From assembly GCF_001083805.1 (NCBI RefSeq), contig NZ_JXSK01000001.1, positions 62,001-126,000 of the forward strand: 64,000 nt of DNA, read 5' to 3'. The notes under the pieces are model-generated. The model was not told the DNA's origin. It was given only the letters and a program-made list of their open reading frames with translations, and made no database searches. This DNA is from Photorhabdus luminescens subsp. luminescens. GTDB taxonomy: Bacteria > Pseudomonadota > Gammaproteobacteria > Enterobacterales > Enterobacteriaceae. How positions within the stretch are numbered: position 1 is the first letter of the stretch; each line of letters starts with the position of its first letter. Both the position numbers and the translations under genes were made by a program. This document shows positions 1 to 7,896 of the stretch, one piece after another.

Positions 1-11
1 AGTTAAATTAA

Positions 12-230
12 GGCGTTTTTTGTCATTTTTTTCGAGACGGCTCCAAAAATTATGCAAATGATGCTGTCTCTGTTACTTTCGTTTCCTTTGCTGTTTTAGT
101 CAGGCAATTAAATAGAGCTATTAAAAGTTTGAATGAAAAAGGGATAATTATGTCAAAGAATAAGAGAGTTGAAATTATTGGTTATAATTTTTTAAAGAAA
201 GATATTGAACTTCAATTTGACTCCAAGTGA
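12..230 (+). pseudogene. 3' fragment of an unrecognised gene
   Basis: An open frame runs from just after a stop at 9-11 to TGA at 228-230 and has no good start near its beginning. The translation ends with a basic helix-like stretch (VRQLNRAIKSLNEKG) and then a beta-like stretch (KRVEIIGYNF), which loosely resembles a winged-helix DNA-binding domain. The only internal ATG, near 150, would give about 27 residues. It may be the tail of a gene interrupted further left or a decayed remnant. I do not recognise the family, and the reading is weak. Confidence 0.25.
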
Positions 231-265
231 TGAGAGCAAAAAGTCCTATTTTTTATCTCCAGATA

Positions 266-296
266 GCTGCATTGTTAGCAGAATAAACAATGCAGC
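266..296 (-). terminator. Perfect 11-bp inverted repeat downstream of the asnB-like gene
   Basis: GCTGCATTGTT (266-276) and AACAATGCAGC (286-296) pair perfectly around a 9-nt loop. The repeat lies 34 bp past the stop of the asnB-like gene on the minus strand. No strong T-tract follows in either direction, so a role as the operon terminator is plausible but not certain. Confidence 0.4.
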
Positions 297-329
297 AATC
301 AACACGATGATTACAACACAATGGTTAAA

Positions 330-1862
330 TTACGATATAAAATTAAAGTAACCAGATTCTGAAAAATCTTTGCCAGATTCTTTGAAACGTTCTTTTGGTA
401 GTGGATAACCAAAAGAGAGATATTTCTCAGCGAAATAGAGTGAACTTTGGCTGTTTAGTCCGATGGAACTAAGGCTGTCAACCACGTTTCTTGGTAAATT
501 ACATTTAATATCTTTAACGTAATCAATGATAGTATTTTTTACACCACTACCATCCGGCATTCTTATTTTAGGTCTGTCAATAATATATTCGGGTATTTTT
601 CCTCTGAATGCTTCACGTAGAATATATTTTTCTATCCCGTCATTGAGTTTATAAGAGAAATCCAGACTTAAAACATAGGGCACTAGTGCTGAATCCATAA
701 AAGGAACTCTTGCTTCGACAGTATTTCTCATGCTTGCCCGATCAACTCTTTGTAAATCAGTCCTATGAAGGTTATTTAATCGATATAGGGAGAGATGATG
801 GGGATTGGGATACGTTTTAAATAAATCGTAGCCAGCAAAAATTTCATCACTACCTTCTCCACATAAAGCAATTTTGAAGCCAAGGCGGTTAGCAATATAA
901 TAGCCAAAGTGAGCAATAGTCGAATCAATGGCATCGATTGGTTCGAAAAACTCACCATAATAGATAGCATCTTGGATGTTATTGATTAATTCTTCCTGAG
1001 TAAACGTGTATATAATGTGTTTTATCTTATTCTCAGAACAATATCTTTGGGCAATTTCAATGTCTTTTGAGCCGGGTAATCCAAATGAAATTGCCGTAAC
1101 ATCGTGGTGATATTTGTGTGCAAGATAAAGCACAATGGTACTGTCGATACCGCCGCTAAACATAATTGATATGGGCAAATCTGTGTCAACTCGCTTTTTG
1201 ACTGCATTATCTAACAGTGAATAGATTTTTTCTTTTACCTGTTCGAAATTATCGTTGCTTGTGGAAATATTTGTGTCGTAACTAATATATTTCTCACTGG
1301 TAAATCCGTCGAAAATTGAACCGGGTTCAACAGGTTTAATTTCTGAGTTAAACTCGATCAATGATTTTATTTCTGACGCCACATACCAGTTACCCTCTTT
1401 TTGGGTGTAATAGAGTGGCTTTATTCCGACGTGATCTCTTCCTAATAAGAATTTGTTATTCTTATTATCAAATAGAATAAAACTGAACATGCCATCTAAT
1501 TTCTTAATAAATGACTTGCCATAGCAAATATAGGCAATTAGGACGACTTCAGCATCGCCGCCATTTTTAAATTGATAACCTTGTTTAGTTAATTCATCTC
1601 GAAGCGATTTATAATTATAAATTTGACCATTCAGCACAAGATGAAGATCATGTTCTTGATTTGATATGGGTTGATAGGCTGAATCGCGTTCGACAATAGC
1701 CAGTCTGTTGGTTGCGATTGCAAAATTATTTCTGACAATCTTCTCGTTAAACCGAGATGCATCACCTCGGTGCGCTATTTTTGACATTATAGTCTGTAGC
1801 TTATTTTCAATATCATCAATAAGCCTGTTTTCTGTATTAAAGATACCACCAATTCCACACAT
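330..1862 (-). CDS. Asparagine synthetase (glutamine-hydrolysing) family protein
   Basis: The 510-residue protein has the two-domain AsnB layout. An N-terminal class II glutaminase begins MCGIGG with Cys2 as nucleophile and contains LNGQIYN at 77-83 and GGDAEV at 101-106. An ATP-pyrophosphatase domain follows, with SGGIDS at 236-241 and a CGEGSDE motif. It is somewhat shorter than E. coli AsnB (about 554). The start ATG is preceded by AAGGA. It is the last gene of a four-gene minus-strand operon, 35 bp after an EPSP-synthase-like gene. In that context amidation of a small-molecule carboxylate is more likely than routine asparagine synthesis. That role is inference; the family call is firm. 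Confidence 0.85.
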   Translation of the reverse strand: MCGIGGIFNTENRLIDDIENKLQTIMSKIAHRGDASRFNEKIVRNNFAIATNRLAIVERDSAYQPISNQEHDLHLVLNGQIYNYKSLRDELTKQGYQFKNGGDAEVVLIAYICYGKSFIKKLDGMFSFILFDNKNNKFLLGRDHVGIKPLYYTQKEGNWYVASEIKSLIEFNSEIKPVEPGSIFDGFTSEKYISYDTNISTSNDNFEQVKEKIYSLLDNAVKKRVDTDLPISIMFSGGIDSTIVLYLAHKYHHDVTAISFGLPGSKDIEIAQRYCSENKIKHIIYTFTQEELINNIQDAIYYGEFFEPIDAIDSTIAHFGYYIANRLGFKIALCGEGSDEIFAGYDLFKTYPNPHHLSLYRLNNLHRTDLQRVDRASMRNTVEARVPFMDSALVPYVLSLDFSYKLNDGIEKYILREAFRGKIPEYIIDRPKIRMPDGSGVKNTIIDYVKDIKCNLPRNVVDSLSSIGLNSQSSLYFAEKYLSFGYPLPKERFKESGKDFSESGYFNFIS

Positions 1863-1897
1863 AGTGAATTCCTTTGGTTAAGAGTTATTAATGATAT

Positions 1898-3253
1898 TTA
1901 AATGTCTTCTGGTATAGGTCCAGAATATTTTAATTCATTCACATCGGCGCCTAATGTGGATATTTCGGCGAAATATTCTGGATAGGTTTGACCAACATGA
2001 TATGGCTCACTAATAATGAGTGGTTCATCACAATGTAAACCTATTGTTGTGAGCGCCATGATTAATCCATGATCGTAATGACCATCAACAATAACACCGC
2101 CTTTATATCCATATGGGTTGCCATAAATAATTAATTGGTCTAGCTTCTCTTCGGATCTAACCCCTATTTTGTCCAACTCTCGCCGAAAATCAGAAATTCT
2201 GTCTGATTCTTTATAGCGGATATGTTCAATGTTATAGAAAACGCTTTTACCGTCGGCAAACGCAGCTAATGCAGCAAGTGCAGGTACAGCATCTGGTGCT
2301 AATGAACCATCGAAATCCTGCGCTTTTAGGGGGCCGCCAGAGCGAATGTTGAGACAATCTTCTCTGGTAAAGCTGATTTTCGTTCCGCTGTTAATTAAAT
2401 AATCCACTACCGCGCCGTTACCTAATTCTTCCTCAAAGAAACCATTTAGGGTAACGTCGGAATTCAGTGAGGCGCAAAGTGCAAGGATTGCTGCCGTGCT
2501 GGCTGGATCAGCGCCGACGCTAAATTCTGATGGGATAAATCGACTCTTTCCTGTCGTAAAGAAATTGCGGAATTTATCGTCATACTCAATATTAATGCCG
2601 GCTTTGCGTAAATTATTAATTGTTGTGTGAACCATTGATGGCGCGGTAATGGTATCGGTGACTTTTATTTGCAGATCTCGTTCACTAATAGCACCTAAAT
2701 AAAGTAATCCACTCAGGAATTGAGAGCTCTTTCTGCATGAAATTTCAGTGTAACTACTGATGTTTCTATCTGATTTCATGCTTATTGGTAAAAATGAATC
2801 AGGCCCAACTGCGGTACATTGAATATTGAGTAATTTTAGTGCATTGACCATTTCTGATTGTGATCGTGTACCTAAGGAGTGACTGTATTCTGTAATAAAC
2901 TCAGTATCAGGCAAATAACCGGATACACCCATTAATAGCCGTAATACAACGCCAGAATTACCAGGGTTAAAGATGATTTTTTTATCAATTTTTCTGACAT
3001 CTATGCCTTCTACGATTGTCCCTGTAATATTATTATTAAATGATGCTCCTAAATGGGAACAGTTTAATTTCATTGCTGTTGTATTGTTCCCTAATGCTAT
3101 GTTATTTATTTTACTTGTACCTTCCGTTAATGATGCAGTCAGAATGGCGCGAGTTGAAGAGCTTTTTGAGGCAGGTAAAGTTATTGAACCATTTAGTGAT
3201 CTGGTTTTGTTTATTTCGATAAATGGCGGATGATTATTACCATAATACTTCAT
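1898..3253 (-). CDS. EPSP-synthase-like protein 1 (AroA/MurA fold), altered PEP site
   Basis: The 451-residue protein shows the EPSP synthase pattern throughout: LPASKSSSTR (Lys30, Arg35), NPGNSG (98-101), Arg130, KSSQFL (Ser176-Gln178), PDAVPALAA (Asp321) and YKESDR (Glu349, Arg352). By my alignment to E. coli AroA, two PEP-contacting residues are replaced: Arg386 by Gly396 in YDHG, and Lys411 by Gln422 in GQTYPEYF. Normal enolpyruvyl transfer to shikimate-3-phosphate is therefore doubtful. It lies 16 bp after a second EPSP-like gene, so the two are cotranscribed. It is probably a secondary-metabolism paralogue, with the housekeeping aroA elsewhere. Family membership is seen; substrate and activity are unknown. 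Confidence 0.8.
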   Translation of the reverse strand: MKYYGNNHPPFIEINKTRSLNGSITLPASKSSSTRAILTASLTEGTSKINNIALGNNTTAMKLNCSHLGASFNNNITGTIVEGIDVRKIDKKIIFNPGNSGVVLRLLMGVSGYLPDTEFITEYSHSLGTRSQSEMVNALKLLNIQCTAVGPDSFLPISMKSDRNISSYTEISCRKSSQFLSGLLYLGAISERDLQIKVTDTITAPSMVHTTINNLRKAGINIEYDDKFRNFFTTGKSRFIPSEFSVGADPASTAAILALCASLNSDVTLNGFFEEELGNGAVVDYLINSGTKISFTREDCLNIRSGGPLKAQDFDGSLAPDAVPALAALAAFADGKSVFYNIEHIRYKESDRISDFRRELDKIGVRSEEKLDQLIIYGNPYGYKGGVIVDGHYDHGLIMALTTIGLHCDEPLIISEPYHVGQTYPEYFAEISTLGADVNELKYSGPIPEDI

Positions 3254-3269
3254 ATTTTTATCTCGCTTA

Positions 3270-4586
3270 TTATACTGTTAGCTTACTTATTCTAGCTCCG
3301 AGAGAACTTAAGGATTGGATGAATCCTGGAAAACCATCATCTAATTTATGTATGTGATTAATGGTTGTTGGCTCTCTTGCCCCTAGTGATACAATAATAT
3401 TGGATGCGCAAATTCGATGATCATAGTAACTGAATATTTCAGCGCCGCCTTTTAATGGCCCGTTACCATTAATCCTTATTTTGTTGAAAGCTCCAGTGTC
3501 ATTAAAAATTAAATAACTTTTTCCTCCCATCATGCGTATATTTTCGTTGATAATAAATGCTCGTTGACATTTGTGATTGTTTATAGCATTAAGACCGGAA
3601 AATGTAATATCTCCATTGCCATTAATCGCTGCCGCGATAATATTAGTGGCAACGGAAGGGAGTTCATTTAAATGGATTTCATCTGTAATAGCGTTATGTT
3701 CCTTCTCCAAGATGATATTAAGATCATTTTTAATTGGATTGTAGCTTAAATTCATACCAAATTTTTTATATATGTCAAATAATACTTTTTCGTTAATGGT
3801 ATTCCCTAGATAATAACTTTTTATAGTAACTTTACTTGGTCGATTAATACTTAATATCGACGAAGCGATGTAGCTTAGTGATGTAAAATCCGAAGGGATG
3901 TTGATAGTTATATCCTTTGGTTGATATTCAGTTGAAATAAATGTGCTGCCTATTCGGGTGATTTTACTTCCCAGCAATGCCATCATTTTAATTGTTATAT
4001 CGACATATCCATTCTTAGTTTCGCCGTTGTTGTTAATGAGAATATTTTTCCCTTTAATAAATGGCGAAACAAGAAGAGAGAATGATAGGAATTGAGTGCT
4101 CTTATTGAAGTTTAATGGTGACTGTGACGGATATATTCTCCTGGAGACGACGACGATATTTTCTTCTCGCTTTTCCACAAAGACATTCAGGTATGAAAAA
4201 AATGATTCATCATACAGGCTTTCTCTGTTAAACAGTGAATCATTGCATTTTATACGAACTTCTTTTTCTGTCAGTGACGCTAAAGCGATACTGATTCTAA
4301 ATAACATACCAGAGCCATTAGCATTAATAATCCCGTTACAATGATATATTGGACGTGTTCCTTTCAATATAATATGATTTTCACTTCTATCCAGAATTTG
4401 TAGCCCAAACTGTTGTAGAGCGATAAGGAGATCTTCTGTTTCGCTACACCACGATATATTATTTACGGTTGTTGTTTCTTCATTCAACAGTGCTAATAGC
4501 AGCGCTCTTTGGATATGAGGCTTAGATGATGGTATGACTATTTCCCCATTAAGAGTAGAGTCGGGGAGCACGCTAATTTTATTCAT
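3270..4586 (-). CDS. EPSP-synthase-like protein 2, strongly divergent
   Basis: The 438-residue protein has an AroA-type fold signature: PSSKPHIQR (Lys22, Arg27), NANGSG (91-93), Arg121 and KSTQFL (163-165). It keeps YDHR (His390, Arg391), which its neighbour has lost. It departs from AroA at the general acid/base and PEP sites: the Asp313 position is Glu308, the Glu341 position is Lys339 in HKCQR, and the Lys411 position is Asp in LDDGFPGF. The start is supported by GGAGG seven bases upstream. The two neighbours keep complementary subsets of active-site residues, which fits either a heteromeric enzyme or two sequential new activities. Function is not assigned. Confidence 0.75.
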   Translation of the reverse strand: MNKISVLPDSTLNGEIVIPSSKPHIQRALLLALLNEETTTVNNISWCSETEDLLIALQQFGLQILDRSENHIILKGTRPIYHCNGIINANGSGMLFRISIALASLTEKEVRIKCNDSLFNRESLYDESFFSYLNVFVEKREENIVVVSRRIYPSQSPLNFNKSTQFLSFSLLVSPFIKGKNILINNNGETKNGYVDITIKMMALLGSKITRIGSTFISTEYQPKDITINIPSDFTSLSYIASSILSINRPSKVTIKSYYLGNTINEKVLFDIYKKFGMNLSYNPIKNDLNIILEKEHNAITDEIHLNELPSVATNIIAAAINGNGDITFSGLNAINNHKCQRAFIINENIRMMGGKSYLIFNDTGAFNKIRINGNGPLKGGAEIFSYYDHRICASNIIVSLGAREPTTINHIHKLDDGFPGFIQSLSSLGARISKLTV

Positions 4587-4636
4587 GCCAAGCCTCCAGA
4601 TAAATCAATTACCATTGGTATTATTCTTTGATTTAA

Positions 4637-5035
4637 CTATTTGCTGTCGATGGCAATAGTTGTAATTTCAACGTAATGTTCTGGTTTCACCATCGATTTA
4701 ACGGCAATGGTGGTATTGACCGGACGTATATCGCCAAATTTTTCATTAAACGCTCGACAGTAATCATCGAAATGTTGGAAATCTGTTAAATGTGTTACTG
4801 TGCTGACAACATCAGTCAGTTCTGCGCCAAGCTCTTTTAAATATTTCTCAATTTTTTCTATGATAAATAGAGTTTGCTTGTAAGCATTTTCTCCCATAAC
4901 ATTTCCATCACCGTCTGAAGCGACACATCCTGCAATAAAGATCTGATTGCCAACTCTTTTTCCTCTCGAATATCCCATTTTATTTTCCCACGGAGAGGGG
5001 CTGAATACTGTTTTTCTAATTTCATGAGATGACAT
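4637..5035 (-). CDS. RidA/YjgF/YER057c family protein
   Basis: The protein has 132 residues from the ATG at 5035. AGGAG lies five bases upstream of this ATG, whereas the GTG at 5041 overlaps that ribosome site. The fold signature is clear (GNQIFIAGCVASD, then RPVNTTIAV and HYVEIT). The arginine that binds the 2-imino acid in canonical RidA is replaced: the usual PARS is PVNT. It therefore belongs with non-canonical Rid proteins that accompany biosynthetic operons. It is the first gene of the minus-strand operon, about 50 bp before the EPSP-like pair. A role in handling a reactive imine/enamine or a ring intermediate is inference. Confidence 0.8.
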   Translation of the reverse strand: MSSHEIRKTVFSPSPWENKMGYSRGKRVGNQIFIAGCVASDGDGNVMGENAYKQTLFIIEKIEKYLKELGAELTDVVSTVTHLTDFQHFDDYCRAFNEKFGDIRPVNTTIAVKSMVKPEHYVEITTIAIDSK

Positions 5036-5340
5036 AAACACTCCTATAAATGAAAATATATAAGAAGAAGATTTGGGAACAATAAATTAATTTAAACAAT
5101 TTATTCCGTTAACTAAAAAATATCCTTAAATCAATGCAGTATTAATAACAGTATATAAAGCCTGATATGTCAAATAAAATTAATTATTAAAATAGAATAA
5201 TTTTTTGTTTTTTTATTTTAAAAATGAATAAATATTTTCTCTGGCCGGAAAAATTATTTTTTATGAATAAATTTCTATTATTATTGAATCAGTTATGTAT
5301 TAAAGAATTGAGTCTGGTTGTGTTTTGAGTGTTTTTGTAT

Positions 5341-5369
5341 TTGAAAGTCACCTTCGTTGGAACTATACA
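5341..5369 (+). promoter_or_regulatory. Candidate promoter in the divergent region 5036-5486
   Basis: The 450-bp gap between the RidA-like and ATP-grasp genes is very AT-rich and must hold promoters for both arms. TTGAAA (5341-5346), a 17-bp spacer and TATACA (5364-5369) form the best sigma70-like match on the plus strand, about 118 bp before the ATP-grasp start. I saw no clear operator palindrome in the rest of the gap. Confidence 0.3.
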
Positions 5370-5486
5370 TGATAATTAGGCTGTCTTAATTTTGATGTGA
5401 ATTTTATTTATTAATAAAAATAGATGATTTAAAGAGTGAATGAAATGTGTATAGAGTAATAATTGTTAACTGATGATGGGGGAGAT

Positions 5487-6743
5487 ATGGGCGTTTTTAT
5501 TTTTATTGAAGCAAGACCGGTTGAATGTTTAGCGATTGATTATATTAGAAATTTAGGATTTTCTCCTGTATTATTTACGTCAATGGAGTCAATGAATAAA
5601 GGATTATATGATGATTTGAAGAAGGAATTATTTGATAATGTTTATTATTTAGATACGAGAAGTAGTACGGATATCATTAATTTAATTAAAGATAACTGCA
5701 TTCCTATTGTAGCGATCTTAGGCTGCTATGATGATTTTATGATTGTGGCGTCTGAAGTGGCGTTAGAATTTGGTTTACCTCACTCGGATATAGAAGGTTT
5801 GAGGAACGCATTTAGTAAGAAGAATGTTAGGGATATCTTGGCACAACATGGTTATGAACAACCGGCCTACGAGGTTTTTGCTTATAATAATATGCCAGAA
5901 AATCCTAAAGTTCCTTTTCCGTTTGTTATTAAGCCACTTCGTGATGCAGGGGCTTATGGGGTATCACTTTGTAAGTCTTTAGGTGATTATCACCATGTGA
6001 TTGCGGAAATTTCATCTAATGGCTCAATATCAATGCTTGGAGAAGTCAATGAGGAGTTCTTGATAGAAGAATTCCTGCAAGGAAATTTTTATGGGGCTGA
6101 ATTAGTTTATAGTCATGATGAATGGCATTTAATTGGTATCAATAGAATTTTTGTTTCTCCTGATGATAGCTTGTGTATGACAGGTTTATCTCATCCTGCT
6201 GAGTTGTCTGAATTTGAATTTACAATGGCTTGTAAGCTTGTCAAAGAGTGGGTAACCGTTTTGGGATTACGGGGGGGCGTAATAAATGTAGAATTTATTT
6301 ATACCTCTCGTGGGCCTGTATTAGTTGAAATTAATTTGCGTATAGCGGGCGCCAGAGCGGCTCAACAGGTCCTCATGACCACCGGGATTAATATGGTCAA
6401 GTATTTGGTAGACTTTGTTTGTGGTATCGAAAGTTCTATATCGCCAGAATCGGAAAGAGTTTATCCATTTGTCGCTGATGCATTTGTTTTTTATCGTGGT
6501 GAGGGGGTTGTCAATGATATTAGGATAGATGCTGATATCCCTTATTTCATCTCCGCAGGGTTTAAAAAAACACCTTTTACTATTTTATCCAAAAGTAAAA
6601 GTTTATCCAAAAGTAAAAGTTCATCGAAAAGTAAAAATTTTGGTTCTATTGTCGGTCATGTTCTGGCTTATGGTAATAGCTGTGAGGAAGCGATGGAAAA
6701 TGCCGCATGTATTGCTAATAGCGTACAGTTAAAAACAAATTAA
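5487..6743 (+). CDS. ATP-grasp carboxylate-amine ligase
   Basis: The protein has 418 residues from the ATG at 5487. A TTG at 5463 in the same frame lacks a ribosome site, whereas GGGGGAG precedes the ATG closely. ATP-grasp hallmarks are present: a lysine in PFVIKPLRDAGAYGVS, an EEFLIEEFL acidic strand, and a late metal-binding segment VEFIY...VLVEINLRIAG that corresponds to the usual EINPR motif. The closest general type is the L-amino-acid ligase/BacD class. The neighbouring downstream gene is an EamA exporter and the divergent operon encodes EPSP-like enzymes and AsnB. The likely role is joining an unusual acid to an amino acid. A serine/lysine triplication interrupts the C-terminal part. 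Confidence 0.8.
   Translation: MGVFIFIEARPVECLAIDYIRNLGFSPVLFTSMESMNKGLYDDLKKELFDNVYYLDTRSSTDIINLIKDNCIPIVAILGCYDDFMIVASEVALEFGLPHSDIEGLRNAFSKKNVRDILAQHGYEQPAYEVFAYNNMPENPKVPFPFVIKPLRDAGAYGVSLCKSLGDYHHVIAEISSNGSISMLGEVNEEFLIEEFLQGNFYGAELVYSHDEWHLIGINRIFVSPDDSLCMTGLSHPAELSEFEFTMACKLVKEWVTVLGLRGGVINVEFIYTSRGPVLVEINLRIAGARAAQQVLMTTGINMVKYLVDFVCGIESSISPESERVYPFVADAFVFYRGEGVVNDIRIDADIPYFISAGFKKTPFTILSKSKSLSKSKSSSKSKNFGSIVGHVLAYGNSCEEAMENAACIANSVQLKTN
6585..6638 (+). repeat. Three 18-bp tandem repeats inside the ATP-grasp gene
   Basis: TTATCCAAAAGTAAAAGT occurs exactly at 6585-6602 and 6603-6620, then with four changes at 6621-6638. The repeats keep the reading frame and encode LSKSKS, LSKSKS, SSKSKN at residues 367-384. 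The position is near the C-terminus, outside the nucleotide-binding core. Confidence 0.95.
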
Positions 6744-6758
6744 TAAGAGATTATCATT

Positions 6759-7604
6759 ATGGCTATTCTGATGGGGTTGATTTCAGCATTATGCTGGGGA
6801 AGTACTGATTTTTTGGCAGGGCAAGTGGCAAGAAAAGTCGGTGTTGCTAAGTCTTTATTTTATAGTCAGCTATTTGGTTTTTTTGTTTTATCATTGCTGC
6901 TGTTTTTTTATTTTGAGATGTCGTTTGTTAATGCAAGTTTTTTTCAATTGACCATCTGTATTGTTGCTTCGGTTTGTAATTTAATGGCAATGGTGTTTCT
7001 GCTTAAAGCATTATCGATCGGCAAAGCTTCGATTGTCGCGCCGATTGTTTCGCTTTATGGCGCCGTTACCACGATTTTATCACTAATAAATGGGAAACCA
7101 ATGACCGCTTTGGTTTTGTTTAGTCTATTTATGTGTGTTGTTGGCGCTTGTCTAACCAGTATACCCAAATCAAAAGATGGACAACGAGAATCATCCGGTT
7201 CAATTTTTTTTGCACTTTTATCTTCACTGATGTTTGGTTTAGGTTTCTGGCTGCAAGGGGAATTTGCTGTTAGAGATCTGGGGGTTATTAATGCGTTATG
7301 GGTTTACTATTTAACTGCTGTGGTTGTTTTGTTCCTCACACTGTTAAAAAAAGGGAATTTATCATTACCGCCGATTTCAATTATCGCTCTGGTTTTTTCA
7401 ATTAGTTTCTTTAGTTTAATCGGGTTTGCTTCATTAGCTTACGGTTCTGCAACGGGACATGTTGCCGTTGTTACCGTTCTGAGTTCATTGGCAAGTGGCG
7501 TCACTGCTTTATTAGGCTTTTTTATTCGCGGAGAACGGTTGAGCCAAATTCAGTGGATTGGCATTGTGATTATCATAGCGGGTGTCATTCTTTTGAAATT
7601 ATGA
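6759..7604 (+). CDS. EamA/DMT-superfamily membrane transporter
   Basis: The 281-residue protein is almost entirely hydrophobic, with about ten transmembrane helices and two homologous EamA halves; the second begins near SIFFALLSSLMFGLGF. The start MAILMGLISALCWGSTDFLAG is typical of drug/metabolite transporters. It lies 15 bp after the ATP-grasp gene, in one transcription unit with it. Export of the cluster product, and thereby self-protection, is the natural inference. The substrate cannot be read from the sequence. Confidence 0.85.
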   Translation: MAILMGLISALCWGSTDFLAGQVARKVGVAKSLFYSQLFGFFVLSLLLFFYFEMSFVNASFFQLTICIVASVCNLMAMVFLLKALSIGKASIVAPIVSLYGAVTTILSLINGKPMTALVLFSLFMCVVGACLTSIPKSKDGQRESSGSIFFALLSSLMFGLGFWLQGEFAVRDLGVINALWVYYLTAVVVLFLTLLKKGNLSLPPISIIALVFSISFFSLIGFASLAYGSATGHVAVVTVLSSLASGVTALLGFFIRGERLSQIQWIGIVIIIAGVILLKL

Positions 7605-7619
7605 CATTTGTGATCATTT

Positions 7620-7644
7620 GTTTCCCCGAATTCTTCGAGGAAAC
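7620..7644. repeat. Inverted repeat after the EamA gene
   Basis: GTTTCC, then CGAA-TTC-TTCG, then GGAAAC form a stem with one mismatch, 16 bp past the stop. No T-run follows. It may terminate the ATP-grasp/EamA unit. Confidence 0.4.
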
Positions 7645-7680
7645 AGTGAAGTAATGACATTGATTAGTGATAATCAGTGC

Positions 7681-7807
7681 TATACCCGTTATCTTGCAAG
7701 TTGCTTCTTTGTTGGCTGCGCTCACTCACCCCGGTCACATAGTTCGCTATGCTCCCGGGGATTCGCTTCCTTGCCGTCGCGATGCATCTTGAAATCCATA
7801 GGGTATA
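7681..7807. repeat. ERIC (enterobacterial repetitive intergenic consensus) element
   Basis: The element is exactly 127 bp long. It is bounded by TATACCC...GGGTATA ends and has the internal GCGCTCACTCACCCC and CCCGGGGATTCGCTTCC arms that fold into the long imperfect ERIC hairpin. It lies between the EamA gene and ppx. Such repeats are common in Photorhabdus, Yersinia and other enterobacteria. Confidence 0.9.
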
Positions 7808-7896
7808 AATGAAACGGCCAAATAAAATGAGAAAGCTAATAAGTAAAATCAGTTTAGTTATTTGAAATTGCTTCTTTTTTTCATTATTTGAAGTCG

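Noticed and set aside
5463-5486. TTG start for the ATP-grasp gene
   Set aside because: No ribosome site before it, and the following ATG at 5487 has GGGGGAG and begins with the family-like strand.
7681-7807. Small plus-strand frame across the ERIC element as a gene
   Set aside because: The sequence is accounted for by the 127-bp repeat structure.
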